DNA of 64,000 nucleotides. Origin: Streptomyces cinnamoneus (GTDB lineage: Bacteria > Actinomycetota > Actinomycetes > Streptomycetales > Streptomycetaceae). The number at the start of each line of letters is the position of its first letter. Position 1 is the stretch's first letter. The notes beneath the pieces are model-generated. The model saw only the letters and a program-made list of their open reading frames with translations, did no database searches and had not been told where the DNA came from. Position numbers and translations under genes: made by a program. Location: NCBI RefSeq assembly GCF_014650495.1, contig NZ_BMVB01000008.1, positions 62,001-126,000 on the forward strand. Reading direction: 5' to 3'. This document shows, one piece after another, positions 16,394 through 25,854 of this stretch.

Positions 16394-17815
16394 GTGGTGA
16401 GCGCGGGGGCAAAGCAGCGTACGGAATTGAGCAGGGTCACCCTCATCGGCGACCGGCGGCGGGTGGACCTGGTCCTGCCCGCGGACGAGCCCATCGGCCG
16501 GCTCCTGCCCGACGTCCTGCGGCTGCTGGACGACAAGGTCGGCGAACGCCCGGCCGCCCGGCATCTGATCACCGCTGACGGAACGGTTCTGCCGCAGGAC
16601 GGCACGCTCGCCGAGGCCGGCGTGCCCGACGGCGCGCTGCTCCGGCTCGTCCGCGTCCACGACGCGCCCTCCGCGCCCGTCGTGCACGACGTCACCGACG
16701 AGCTCGCCGAGGACCTGGACGTGCGCGCCTGGCGCTGGCGTCCCGAGTCCCGGCAGTGGTCCGCGAGCCTGGCGACGATCGCGCTGGCCGTGACCGCCGG
16801 GATGCTCGGGCGCGACAGCCTGGGCCCGGCCGCCGTGGCCGGCTCCCTCGCCGGGATCGCCGCACTCGTCGCCGTCGTCGGCGCCGTTGCCGCCGCCCTC
16901 GGCAACCGCCGCGACCGCGACGTTCGCGGCGCCGGCGTGCACGGGGGCGCCAAGGACGAGGGTGCCCTCCAGGGCAGCCGCGCCATCGGCACCACCCTCA
17001 TGCTGGCGGGCGGTGCGCTCGGCGTGCTCGCCGCGTGGAGTGCGGCCGACGCGCACGACTGGTCCGGGCCCGCGCGGCTCGCCGCCGTCGCCGGGGCGCT
17101 CGCCGTGACGCTCGCGCTCCTCGGGCTGTTCTCGCCGCTCGGCAAGGGCGGCCTGACCGGCGCCGGTGCCGTCGTGGCGACCGCCGGGGCGTGGGAGGCC
17201 GTCGCGGCCTTCCAGCACGAACCGGCCCGCGTCGGCACCGTCATGGCCGTCGTCTCCGTCGTCGTCCTCGGCCTCCTGCCGCGCCTCGCGCTGATGGCGG
17301 CCGGACTCACCGGGCTCGACGACCGCCGCTCCGGCGGCGCCTCCGTCAGCCGGCACGAGGTCGAGACCGCCCTGGCCGCCACCCACCGCGGGCTGGCCCT
17401 GGCCACGGCCGTCGTCGCCGCGTCCGCCGCCGCCGGCGGCCTGCTGGCCGTCACCGCGCCCACGTGGTGGACGGTCGTGCTCACGGCCGTGCTCGCCGTC
17501 GTCCTGCTCTCCCGCTCGCGCGCCTTCCCGCTCGTCGCCGAGGTCGTGGCGCTGCTGGCCGCCGCCCTGGTGGTGCTGGTACGCCTCGCGGTGCTGTGGA
17601 TCGACCACATCCCCGGCACGCCGTACGGGCCGCTGACCGCGCTGTGCGCCGTGGCGGTCGCGCCGCTCGCCGTGCTGGCGATCCGGCTGCCCGAACACGT
17701 CGGGGTGCGGCTGCGCCGCGCCGTGGACCTCGTCGAGACCATCGGCGTGATCGCGCTGTTCCCGCTCGCGGTCGGGGTGTTCGGCGTCTACGTGCGCCTG
17801 CTCCACCAGTTCTGA
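16394..17815 (+). CDS. eccD: Type VII secretion integral membrane protein EccD
   Basis: A 473-aa protein with the EccD plan: a ubiquitin-like YukD domain (residues about 12-95, with LVLPADEPIGRLLPDVLRLLDD), a linker, then about eleven hydrophobic segments to the end. EccD forms the main membrane-spanning part of the type VII secretion complex beside the EccC motor. It starts at GTG 16394 or 16397. The segment DVRAWRWRPESRQWS before TM1 is typical of actinobacterial EccD proteins. The next gene starts 26 bp downstream. Confidence 0.88.
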   Translation: MVSAGAKQRTELSRVTLIGDRRRVDLVLPADEPIGRLLPDVLRLLDDKVGERPAARHLITADGTVLPQDGTLAEAGVPDGALLRLVRVHDAPSAPVVHDVTDELAEDLDVRAWRWRPESRQWSASLATIALAVTAGMLGRDSLGPAAVAGSLAGIAALVAVVGAVAAALGNRRDRDVRGAGVHGGAKDEGALQGSRAIGTTLMLAGGALGVLAAWSAADAHDWSGPARLAAVAGALAVTLALLGLFSPLGKGGLTGAGAVVATAGAWEAVAAFQHEPARVGTVMAVVSVVVLGLLPRLALMAAGLTGLDDRRSGGASVSRHEVETALAATHRGLALATAVVAASAAAGGLLAVTAPTWWTVVLTAVLAVVLLSRSRAFPLVAEVVALLAAALVVLVRLAVLWIDHIPGTPYGPLTALCAVAVAPLAVLAIRLPEHVGVRLRRAVDLVETIGVIALFPLAVGVFGVYVRLLHQF

Positions 17816-17841
17816 GTCACAGCAGTTCCAGGAGAGACGAG

Positions 17842-19011
17842 ATGGCCCAGGACGACTGGCAGGGCGACGTACTGCGCAACCTGCGCAAGGCGACGGACGC
17901 TGTGAAGGCGGTGGACGAGGCGGGCGAGGCGCCGGAGGCCGGTGCGTCGCCGGCCCCGGACGCCGTGCGCGCGGCCGCGCCCGCCGGCGGCCCCGGCGCG
18001 GTGCCCGCGCAACCCGTCGCCGACGCGCCCCCGCAGCCCGTCGCCGCCACCCGGCCCGCACCGCCGCCGCGGCCGCTGCCCACGCCCGTCACCATGGAGC
18101 TCCCGCTCCCCGACGAGCTGGTCAAGGGCAAGCCGCTGAGCGGCGACACCGCCGCCAAGCGGACCTCCCGCTCGCTGCGCCGCCTCGTCGGCTCCTCGGC
18201 CACCCGGGAGGTGGAGGAGGCGACGCGGGTCGCGCAGGCGCTGCAGCAGCCGCTCACCACGGGCCGTCAGATCGTCGTCACCAGCATCCGCGGCGGCGCG
18301 GGCAAGACCACCGTCACCGCGCTGCTCGGCCGCACCTACGCGCACTACCGCCAGGACCCCGTGCTGATGCTGGAGGCCGACGCCGCGCTCGGCACGCTCC
18401 CGGCCCGGCTCGGCGTCACCAAGGTGCGCTGGACGACCAGTGACCTCGCCCGGCTCCTCGACCCGTCGATGCAGCTCAACGACGTCGTGGGCTACCTCGT
18501 CCAGCTGCCCGACCGCGGCTGGCTGCTGCCCGGCAGCCAGGGCCGGGTCGGCAACCGGCTGGAGCTGGACGAGTACCGCTCCGCGATGGTCGCCCTGCGT
18601 CGTTACTTCGGCATCACCGTCGTCGACTGCGACACCCTTCCCAGCGAGCTGTCCCGCACCGCCCTGTCGGCGGCGCAGGCCCGGGTGCTGGTCACCCCCG
18701 CCACCGCCGAGGGCATCACCAGCACCCGCGCGGTCCTGGACTGGATGGCGTCCCTGTCGAGGCCGCGGATGCTGGAGGGAACCGTGGTGGTCGTCGCCGC
18801 GTCGTCCCCCCACATGACGCTGGACGTGACCGCCGCCCGGGAGCACCTGCAGCTCGACGGCGTGAAGGTCCTGATGCTTCCTTACGACCGGCACCTCGCC
18901 ACCGGCGGCCGGATCCGCACCGACCTGCTCGGCCAGGTCACCCGCGAGGCCGTCACCGAGCTCGCCGCCGACGTCCTCACCCGAGCCATGAGCAGGCGAA
19001 GCCCCCGATGA
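17842..19011 (+). CDS. MinD/ParA-like ATPase of the T7SS cluster
   Basis: A 389-aa protein with a Pro/Ala-rich disordered N-terminus (residues about 30-90) and a P-loop ATPase domain of the MinD/ParA class: Walker A GGAGKTT at residues 151-157, followed by LMLEADAALG and VVDCDTLP. The layout, Pro-rich head plus MinD domain, recalls EspI of mycobacterial ESX-1, which links energy state to secretion. The ATG at 17842 follows GGAGAG. The stop overlaps the ATG of eccC (ATGA), so it is coupled to the motor gene. Its exact role here is inferred from the family and the context. Confidence 0.82.
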   Translation: MAQDDWQGDVLRNLRKATDAVKAVDEAGEAPEAGASPAPDAVRAAAPAGGPGAVPAQPVADAPPQPVAATRPAPPPRPLPTPVTMELPLPDELVKGKPLSGDTAAKRTSRSLRRLVGSSATREVEEATRVAQALQQPLTTGRQIVVTSIRGGAGKTTVTALLGRTYAHYRQDPVLMLEADAALGTLPARLGVTKVRWTTSDLARLLDPSMQLNDVVGYLVQLPDRGWLLPGSQGRVGNRLELDEYRSAMVALRRYFGITVVDCDTLPSELSRTALSAAQARVLVTPATAEGITSTRAVLDWMASLSRPRMLEGTVVVVAASSPHMTLDVTAAREHLQLDGVKVLMLPYDRHLATGGRIRTDLLGQVTREAVTELAADVLTRAMSRRSPR

Positions 19012-22000
19012 GCATCCGCATAGTCCACCGCCCCGCCCGGACCACCCGGCCCCTGGCGGCCCCCGAGGCACGCACCATAGAGCCGCCGCCCAACCTGCCC
19101 GAGGGCAAGACGGGCGGCGCCCTGCACACTCTCATGCCCATCGCGGGCGTCATGAGCTCCGTCGTGATGATGACGGTCGTGCGCAACAGCCAGTTCGCCG
19201 GACTCGGCGCGATCGTGCTGGTCGTCACCGTCATCGGCTCGGTCGGCATGCTGCTGTCCCAGCGCGGCAAGGCCCAGCGCACCCGCCGCCAGCAGCGCGA
19301 GCGCTACCTGGAGTACCTGGAGGAGCTCCGCGAGGAGCTCGGCGCCGAGGAGCGCGAGCGCCGCGAGCGCGCCCGGCTGCTCGACCCGCCGCCCGAGGCG
19401 CTCTACGACCTCGTGCGCGACCCGGCCCGCCTCTGGGAGCGACGCCGCCTGGACGGCGACTTCCTGCGCGTGCGCGTGGGCACCGGCCGGATGCCCGCCC
19501 ACCCCCTGACGGTCGGCCAGCAGACCGGCAGCGTCCTCACCCCGCCCGACCGCTTCATGCTCAACGAGGCCGGCGCCCTGAAGAATCGCTTCTCCACGGC
19601 TGCGGACCTGCCCCTGACCGTCCCCCTCGACCGCGCCGGCAACGTCAGCGTCGTCGGCGACCGCGAGGGCGTCCTGCGCGTCGCCCGCGCCCTGCTCACC
19701 CAGGCCGCCGTCACCCACGCCCCCGACGACGTCGCCTTCGCCCTCGCCTGCCCCGGCGAACGGATGGCGGACTGGGGCTGGTTCAAGTGGCTGCCCCACA
19801 CCCTCGACCCCGACGAGCACGACGGGCCCGTCAGCGCCCGCCGCATCGCCCCCCGCCTCGCCCCGCTCGCCCGGCTCATGAGCCGCGACCTGCGCGCCCG
19901 CGCCTCCTACGCCGCCGAGGTCCGCCGCGGCCTGTCCGGCAAGGACGCCCTGGAGATGGCCGGCCGGCTCCTCGTCGTCAGCGACGAGTACGGCGAGGAC
20001 GCCCCCGAACTGCCCCGCCCCGACGAGGCCGTGGGCCTGCAGGACATGGGCGTCACCGTGCTGCACCTGGTCGCCGAGCGCGTCCAGGAGCCCGGGCACG
20101 TCTCGCTGCGCATCACCGTCGACGGCGACCGGGTCCACATCGAGGACCTGCGCCCCGCCGAGCCCCTCACCTCCGAGGGCACCGCCGACCAGGCCACCGC
20201 CGCCGGCGCCGAGGGACTCGCCCGGCTCCTGGCCCCGCTGCGCCTGTCCGCCGAGTCCCTCGTCGACGCACCCCTGTCCGGCCCCGTCGACTTCGCCGAA
20301 CTCCTCGGCATCGACGACCCGGCCGCCCTCGACGTCGCCTCCCTGTGGCAGCCGCGCGGCGAACGCGCCTTCCTGCGCGTCCCCATCGGCGTCAGCGACA
20401 GCCGCGAACCCGTCCTGCTCGACCTCAAGGAGTCCTCCGAGCTCGGCATGGGCCCGCACGGCCTGTGCGTCGGCGCCACCGGCTCCGGCAAGAGCGAACT
20501 CCTGCGCACCCTGGTGCTCGCGCTCGTCGCCTCGCACCCGCCGGAGGACCTCGCCATGGTCCTCGTCGACTACAAGGGCGGCGCCACCTTCGCGCCCTTC
20601 GCCGACCTCCCGCACGTCGCCGGCGTCATCACCAACCTGGAGAACCAGGCCGGCCTCGTCGAGCGCGTCCACTCCTCCCTCGCCGGCGAGGTCCAGCGCC
20701 GCCAGCAGGTCCTCAAGGACGCCGGGAACATCGCCGACATCGGCCACTACGCCGCCCTGCGCGAGAGCCGCCCCGACCTCGACCCGCTGCCGCACCTCTT
20801 CGTCGTCATCGACGAGTTCGGCGAGCTGCTCACCGCCAAGCCCGACTTCATCGACCTGTTCCTGTCCATCGGCCGCATCGGCCGCTCCATCGGCGTGCAC
20901 CTGCTGCTCTCCAGCCAGCGCATCGAGGGCGGCAAGCTCAAGGGCCTGGACACCTACCTCTCCTACCGGCTCGGCCTGCGCACCTTCTCCGCCGACGAGT
21001 CCCGCACCGTCCTCGACACCCCCGACGCCTTCCACCTGCCGCCCATCCCCGGCTTCGGCTACCTCAAGGTCGACACCAGCGCCTACGAGCGGTTCAAGGC
21101 CAGCTTCGTCTCCGGCCCCTACCGCGGCCCCGCGCTGCCCACCGAGGACGACGCCGGCCCCGTCGTCCTGCCCTACCCGGACTTCAACACCCTCGGCGAG
21201 CCCGAGACGGCCGCCGGCGACGCGGAACCGTCCATGCGCCACCGCAACCCCGGCCCCACCACCATGTCCGTCATCGTCGACCAGCTGCGCGGCGCGGCGC
21301 GGCCCACCCGCGCCATCTGGCTGCCGCCGCTGCCCAGGGCCATCGCCCTGGACACCTCCGCCGGCCCCGTGCAGGCGGGCGCCCGCGGCATGCAGCTGGC
21401 CGTGCGGCCCGGCCTGCTGAAGGTCCCGCTCGGCATCCTCGACGACCCCGCCAAGCAGTGGCAGGGCCAGTGGGTCCTCGACCTCACCGTCGCCGGCGGC
21501 CACGCCGCCGTCATCGGCGGCCCCCAGTCCGGCAAGACGACCCTGCTGCGCACCCTCGCCCTGTCGCTGGCCATGACCCACACGCCGCGCGAGGTCGGCA
21601 TCTACGGCCTCGACCTGGTCGGCGGCGGCCTCGCCGCCCTCTCCGGCCTCCCGCACGTCGGCGGCATCGCCGGCCGCGCCGACCGCGAACGCGCCGCCCG
21701 CACCGTCGAGGAAGTGCGCGGCATGCTCGCCGAACGCGAGGAGCTCTTCCGCGAACACGGCATCGACTCCGTCGAGCGGCTGCGCGAACTGCGCGCCGAG
21801 GGCCGGCTGCCCGAGCTGTCCTCCACCGAGATCGTGCTCGTCATCGACGGCTTCGGCGCCCTGCGCGACGACTTCGAGGACATCGAGGACGCCGTCACCG
21901 ACCTCCTCAAGCGCGGCGGCGGCTACGGCATCCACGTCGTGGCGTCGATGCTGCGCTGGAACGACGTCCGCATCGCCACCCAGGCCACCTTCGGCACGCG

Positions 22001-23000
22001 CGTCGAGCTGCGCCTGAACGACCCCGGCGACAGCAGCATCGACCGCAAGCTGGCCGAGACCCTCGCCCCCGACGAGCCGGGCCGCGCCCTGACCGACGGC
22101 AAGCTGTTCGCCCAGACCGCGCTGCCGCGCATCGACTCGCTGGCCGCCACCTCCGAGCTGGGCCCGGCCGTCGAACAGGCGATCGCCGTCATCCGCTCCT
22201 GCTGGTCGGGCGACGGCGCCCAGCGCGTCCGCGTCCTGCCCGCCCGCATCCCGGCCGCCTCCCTGGCCTCGCCGACCGCCGAACCCAACCGGGTGCCCAT
22301 CGGCCTGGACCAGACCGCCCTCGCGCCCGTCCTGCTCGACCTGTTCAAGCGCGACCAGCACCTGATCATCCTGGGCGACAGCGAGTGCGGGAAGACGAAC
22401 CTGCTGCGCCTGGTCACCCAGGGGCTCATGGACCGCTACTCGGACGAGGAGATCGTCTTCGCGGTCATGGACCCGCGCCGCGGCCTGCGCAAGCTGGTGC
22501 CCGAGGAGTACCGCGGCGGCTACGCGCACAACTCCAAGCTCTGCGGCGCCCTGGCCGCCGGAATCTCCACCGAGCTGGAGAAGCGCATGCCGGACGACCT
22601 CGCCGCCCAGGACGCCCTCGCGTCGGGCACCTGGTACTCCGGGCCGCGCATCGTCATCCTGATCGACGACTACGACATCCTCACCACCGCCGGCCAGCAG
22701 CCGCTCGCGCCCTTCCTGCCCTACATCCCCTCCGCCCAGGACATCGGCCTCCACTTCGTGGTCACCCGCCGGGTCGCCGGCGCCTCGCGGGCGCTGTACG
22801 AGCCGTTCCTGATGACGCTGCGGGAGAGCGGCACCACCGCGGTCGTCATGACCGGCGACCGGCAGGAGGGCCAGCTCTTCCCGGGCGTCTACGCGGCCGC
22901 CCAGCCGCCGGGCCGCGGCACGCTCGTCCGCCGGGGCGAGGCGACACGGCTGATCCAGACGGCGCTGGCCGAGGACGAGGGGGACAAGGACACCCGATGA
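19008..23000 (+). CDS. eccC: Type VII secretion motor ATPase EccC (FtsK/SpoIIIE family)
   Basis: A 1330-aa fused EccCa/EccCb protein, the energy-providing and substrate-recognising motor of type VII secretion. Two membrane helices near residues 45-85 are followed by three FtsK/SpoIIIE-type ATPase domains with P-loops at residues 489-496 (GATGSGKS), 837-844 (GGPQSGKT) and 1123-1130 (GDSECGKT). The first domain has the Walker B stretch LFVVIDEFGEL, the second IVLVIDGFGAL, the third RIVILIDDYDIL. All three P-loops keep the Lys, so all may bind ATP. Length is normal for fused EccC. It is coupled to the genes on both sides by ATGA overlaps. Confidence 0.95.
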   Translation: MSIRIVHRPARTTRPLAAPEARTIEPPPNLPEGKTGGALHTLMPIAGVMSSVVMMTVVRNSQFAGLGAIVLVVTVIGSVGMLLSQRGKAQRTRRQQRERYLEYLEELREELGAEERERRERARLLDPPPEALYDLVRDPARLWERRRLDGDFLRVRVGTGRMPAHPLTVGQQTGSVLTPPDRFMLNEAGALKNRFSTAADLPLTVPLDRAGNVSVVGDREGVLRVARALLTQAAVTHAPDDVAFALACPGERMADWGWFKWLPHTLDPDEHDGPVSARRIAPRLAPLARLMSRDLRARASYAAEVRRGLSGKDALEMAGRLLVVSDEYGEDAPELPRPDEAVGLQDMGVTVLHLVAERVQEPGHVSLRITVDGDRVHIEDLRPAEPLTSEGTADQATAAGAEGLARLLAPLRLSAESLVDAPLSGPVDFAELLGIDDPAALDVASLWQPRGERAFLRVPIGVSDSREPVLLDLKESSELGMGPHGLCVGATGSGKSELLRTLVLALVASHPPEDLAMVLVDYKGGATFAPFADLPHVAGVITNLENQAGLVERVHSSLAGEVQRRQQVLKDAGNIADIGHYAALRESRPDLDPLPHLFVVIDEFGELLTAKPDFIDLFLSIGRIGRSIGVHLLLSSQRIEGGKLKGLDTYLSYRLGLRTFSADESRTVLDTPDAFHLPPIPGFGYLKVDTSAYERFKASFVSGPYRGPALPTEDDAGPVVLPYPDFNTLGEPETAAGDAEPSMRHRNPGPTTMSVIVDQLRGAARPTRAIWLPPLPRAIALDTSAGPVQAGARGMQLAVRPGLLKVPLGILDDPAKQWQGQWVLDLTVAGGHAAVIGGPQSGKTTLLRTLALSLAMTHTPREVGIYGLDLVGGGLAALSGLPHVGGIAGRADRERAARTVEEVRGMLAEREELFREHGIDSVERLRELRAEGRLPELSSTEIVLVIDGFGALRDDFEDIEDAVTDLLKRGGGYGIHVVASMLRWNDVRIATQATFGTRVELRLNDPGDSSIDRKLAETLAPDEPGRALTDGKLFAQTALPRIDSLAATSELGPAVEQAIAVIRSCWSGDGAQRVRVLPARIPAASLASPTAEPNRVPIGLDQTALAPVLLDLFKRDQHLIILGDSECGKTNLLRLVTQGLMDRYSDEEIVFAVMDPRRGLRKLVPEEYRGGYAHNSKLCGALAAGISTELEKRMPDDLAAQDALASGTWYSGPRIVILIDDYDILTTAGQQPLAPFLPYIPSAQDIGLHFVVTRRVAGASRALYEPFLMTLRESGTTAVVMTGDRQEGQLFPGVYAAAQPPGRGTLVRRGEATRLIQTALAEDEGDKDTR

Positions 23001-24436
23001 CCAAAGACGTGATCGCGCTCACCGAGCGCATGCCCGACACCGCGAGCATGCTGGCCGGCCTCCTGGCGGGCGGACCCGACCTGCACGTGCAGACCGTCGG
23101 CGAGGGGGCCGTGGTCCAGCTGTGCGACGCCGAGGGACGGCCGCTCGTCTCGATCGAGGCGCCGCTGCTGCTCCAGGTGCCCGGCGAGGCCGCCCGCCTT
23201 CTCGGGCCGGAGGCCGAGCCGCCCTCCGGCACGGCCTGGTGGATCGAGGCCCGCGCCGCCACGTCCGTACCCGCCGCCGAGGCGCTCGCCGGCCTCTTCG
23301 CGGCCCGCATGGCCATGATGCTGGGCGGGAGCGTCTGGCCGCCCGACGCCCCGGGCACCGAGGACCCCGCCCACCCGCTCGACACCTCCGGCATCACGGC
23401 CGTCCCGGCCCCCGCGGCCGCCCAGCCCGCCGTCGACATGCTCACCGAGCGCGCCGCGATCGTCCTCCAGGACCGCCCGCTCATCCCGCTGACCAGCTGG
23501 CTGTCCGAGGCGCTGCGCGCCAGCCTGGAGAGCGACCGCGGCCTGCAGATCGTCACCCCCGGCCACTGCCGCATCTCCCCGGCCCTGCGATCGGTGCTCG
23601 ACGCGCCCACGCGCTGGGTCGTCCAGGACGAACGGTGCGGCTACTACGACGGGACGTCCGGCGCGGTGCTGCGCTGGGAGGACGGCGCGTTCGTACCGGA
23701 CCGCGACGAGAGCGGCGAGACCCCGGTCGCCGAGGCGTTCGCCGACCTGCGGCCCACCGACGACCGCCAGCTCATCGTCTCCTTCCGCACCGTCCACGCG
23801 CCCGAGGCCGACCTCGTCCTCGGCGGGGCGCTGGAGACCGCCTGGCAGAAGCTGACCGGCACCCCGCCCGCCGGCTGGAGCACGGCGGAGCCCGCGAACG
23901 TGCCGTGGTCGCGGCGGCAGCTGACCGACCTGGCCTACGAGCGCGCGCCCCGGCCCACCTGGACGGTGGTCGTCGGCACCCCCGACCGCCCGGCCCTGGC
24001 CACGCTGCGCGTCCTCCGCACGCCCCGCGGCGTCGAGGAGGACGTCACCCTCACCCTGGGCTACGGCCCCGGCGAGGAGCCGCCCCTTGAGGTGCTGCCC
24101 GCGCTGGCGGACGAGCTCGTCACCCGGTACGGCCTGAGCACGCTCGTGTGCCGGCTGCGCGAGGCCGGCCGGGACCTCGGCGTCCCGCCCCGGCTGGAGA
24201 AGCTGCCGGTGCCCGTCGGCTTCGCCCTGGGCGCCGAGGAGGTGCGGGAGGTGGGCCGGGCCCACGCGGCCCGTACGCCGCTGCCCCAGGCCCCCGTACG
24301 GCTCGGTCCGGCGGCCCGTCCCGGCTACTACTACGCGCTCGGCGACGGGCAGGACGTGCAGGGCTGGGAGGCTCTGCAGACGCTCACCCACTACCTGCGG
24401 TCCGGCGGGGAGGCCCCCGCCGGCGCGGCCGGCTGA
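22997..24436 (+). CDS. T7SS-associated protein of unknown function (DUF6177-like)
   Basis: A 479-aa soluble protein with no signal peptide or clear membrane segment. I associate it with the DUF6177 family found beside eccC in Streptomyces (memory only). Features include an N-terminal domain with DLHVQTVGEGAVVQLCD, a central LTERAAIVLQDRPLIPLTSWLSEALRASL, given here as residues about 150-180, and a C-terminal GYYYALGDGQDVQGW. Its ATG overlaps the stop of eccC, so it is made together with the motor and could be an EspG-like adaptor or substrate chaperone; that role is speculation. It is the last gene of the cluster and is followed by a strong terminator. Confidence 0.7.
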   Translation: MTKDVIALTERMPDTASMLAGLLAGGPDLHVQTVGEGAVVQLCDAEGRPLVSIEAPLLLQVPGEAARLLGPEAEPPSGTAWWIEARAATSVPAAEALAGLFAARMAMMLGGSVWPPDAPGTEDPAHPLDTSGITAVPAPAAAQPAVDMLTERAAIVLQDRPLIPLTSWLSEALRASLESDRGLQIVTPGHCRISPALRSVLDAPTRWVVQDERCGYYDGTSGAVLRWEDGAFVPDRDESGETPVAEAFADLRPTDDRQLIVSFRTVHAPEADLVLGGALETAWQKLTGTPPAGWSTAEPANVPWSRRQLTDLAYERAPRPTWTVVVGTPDRPALATLRVLRTPRGVEEDVTLTLGYGPGEEPPLEVLPALADELVTRYGLSTLVCRLREAGRDLGVPPRLEKLPVPVGFALGAEEVREVGRAHAARTPLPQAPVRLGPAARPGYYYALGDGQDVQGWEALQTLTHYLRSGGEAPAGAAG

Positions 24437-24445
24437 GGACGCACG

Positions 24446-24485
24446 GGGCGGGGCCGCGACCGGATCACCGGCCGCGGCCCCGCCC
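24446..24485. terminator. Bidirectional terminator closing the T7SS cluster
   Basis: A 13-bp GC stem (24446-24458 with 24473-24485) continues, after one mismatch, into CCGG/CCGG with a 4-nt loop. It separates the cluster from the convergent acyltransferase gene. Confidence 0.85.
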
Positions 24486-24511
24486 TTCCCGGGCCCCGTC
24501 GCCGCGGGGCC

Positions 24512-25597
24512 TCACTTGGCGGGGGAGCGGAACGCCCAGTCCATCCGCGGCTCCACGACGCACCGGAACACCCGCCGCACCGGCGGCGTGCACAGCGCGG
24601 TCATCACCGCGATGGCCAGCACCGTCACCAGGACCTCGCCCACCGGCCGGCGGATCCACGCGGCCACGTCGTACCACTCCCACCACCGCGAGAGCTTGAT
24701 CAGGAAACCGTGCAGCAGGAACCCGTAGAGGGTTCCGCCGCCCAGCGCGGTGAACCACACCGTCCGGCCCGGCACCCAGGCGAAGAAGCAGGCGGTGAGC
24801 ACCGCCGCGAGGGCGAAGAGGGCGAAGGTCATCACGGGTGCGGCCCAGACGGGCTCGTGCAGGTTCTGGACGCTGTCGTTGTGGAAGACCCACTCGTCCC
24901 CGTTCTCCAGCCGCGGCGCCAGCCAGTAGACGCCCGCGACGGTGGCCGCGAACACCGGAACGGCCGCGATCCGCACCCAGCGCCGCCGCACCAGCTCGAA
25001 GTGCGAGCGCTTCATGTGCAGCCCGATGACGAAGTAGGGCAGGAACTGCAGGACGCGCTGGAGGTCGAAGTCGCTGCCGATGTCCGGGGAGAGGGCGGCC
25101 AGGACCGCGATCGCGAAGGCGACGGGCACGGGCCAGCGCAGGGACTTCCAGAGCGGAGTGGTCAGCCGCCAGACGAACAGCGCGGCCAGGAACCAGTTCA
25201 GGTACCAGGGGTTGGTCAGCGAGATCGGCTCCGGAGGTTCGTCCTCCGCCCAGTGCTGGAAGTAGGTGTAGGCGACCTCGAAGACCACGTACGGCACGGC
25301 GACGCCCGTCACGAGCCGTTTGACCTTGGCCGGACTCATGTCGAAGCCGCGCGAGAAGTAGCCCGATATGAGGATGAAGGCCGGCATGTGGAAGGCGTAC
25401 ACGGTGAGGTAGAGCGCCGTCGCCGCGCGGCTGGTGTAGGTGAGCGGCTGCCACGCGTGACCGAGGGCGACCAGGACGATCGCCAGGTACTTGGCGTTGT
25501 CGAAGAAGGGGTCGCGCCCCGTGGGGGCGGGAGCGCCGGCGGGTGCTGCGGGGCCGGGCGCGGTGACCACCGTGGCAGGGGTGGCGGTGGGGGACAT
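24512..25597 (-). CDS. Acyltransferase 3 family membrane protein
   Basis: A 361-aa polytopic protein of the acyltransferase-3 (OafA/NodX-like) family, which transfers acyl groups to extracytoplasmic sugars or to small molecules. It has about ten hydrophobic segments, the N-terminal RDPFFDNAKYLAIVLVALGHA with the family's catalytic His at its end, and a later FHMPAFILISGYFSRG typical of these enzymes. The ATG at 25597 is preferred to the GTG at 25606 because a TAGGGT -10 element lies exactly 7 nt before it. The substrate is unknown. Confidence 0.85.
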   Translation of the reverse strand: MSPTATPATVVTAPGPAAPAGAPAPTGRDPFFDNAKYLAIVLVALGHAWQPLTYTSRAATALYLTVYAFHMPAFILISGYFSRGFDMSPAKVKRLVTGVAVPYVVFEVAYTYFQHWAEDEPPEPISLTNPWYLNWFLAALFVWRLTTPLWKSLRWPVPVAFAIAVLAALSPDIGSDFDLQRVLQFLPYFVIGLHMKRSHFELVRRRWVRIAAVPVFAATVAGVYWLAPRLENGDEWVFHNDSVQNLHEPVWAAPVMTFALFALAAVLTACFFAWVPGRTVWFTALGGGTLYGFLLHGFLIKLSRWWEWYDVAAWIRRPVGEVLVTVLAIAVMTALCTPPVRRVFRCVVEPRMDWAFRSPAK

Positions 25598-25604
25598 TCG
25601 AGGC

Positions 25605-25610
25605 ACCCTA
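25605..25610 (-). promoter_or_regulatory. Putative -10 element for leaderless acyltransferase transcript
   Basis: On the minus strand TAGGGT is followed by 7 nt and the ATG at 25597, the spacing expected for a leaderless mRNA. Confidence 0.5.
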
Positions 25611-25854
25611 GCGGCGGACGGCGGGGCGTGAAACCCCTCCCCAAAGGCTGCTTCCGCAGTCCGATTACTGCTCCGTCCGCATGGAATCCGTCCGGAACCC
25701 TACGGGTAGAACCCCTGGTAGTACCCCGATGAATCGTCACGGCACCTTCCACGGCGCCGAGTTGATGGCACGATGGATGCACATGGGGGGTGTGCGGAAG
25801 GGCACGGCTCCCGGGGCCCGGCCAGGCGTCCGTCGAGCGAAGGTGTGATCAGTC

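Noticed and set aside
18882..22754. Long minus-strand open frame (1290 codons) opposite eccC
   Set aside because: It is the mirror of eccC in a GC-rich gene. Its translation is Ala/Gly/Asp/Val low-complexity without domains, while the plus strand has three clear P-loops.
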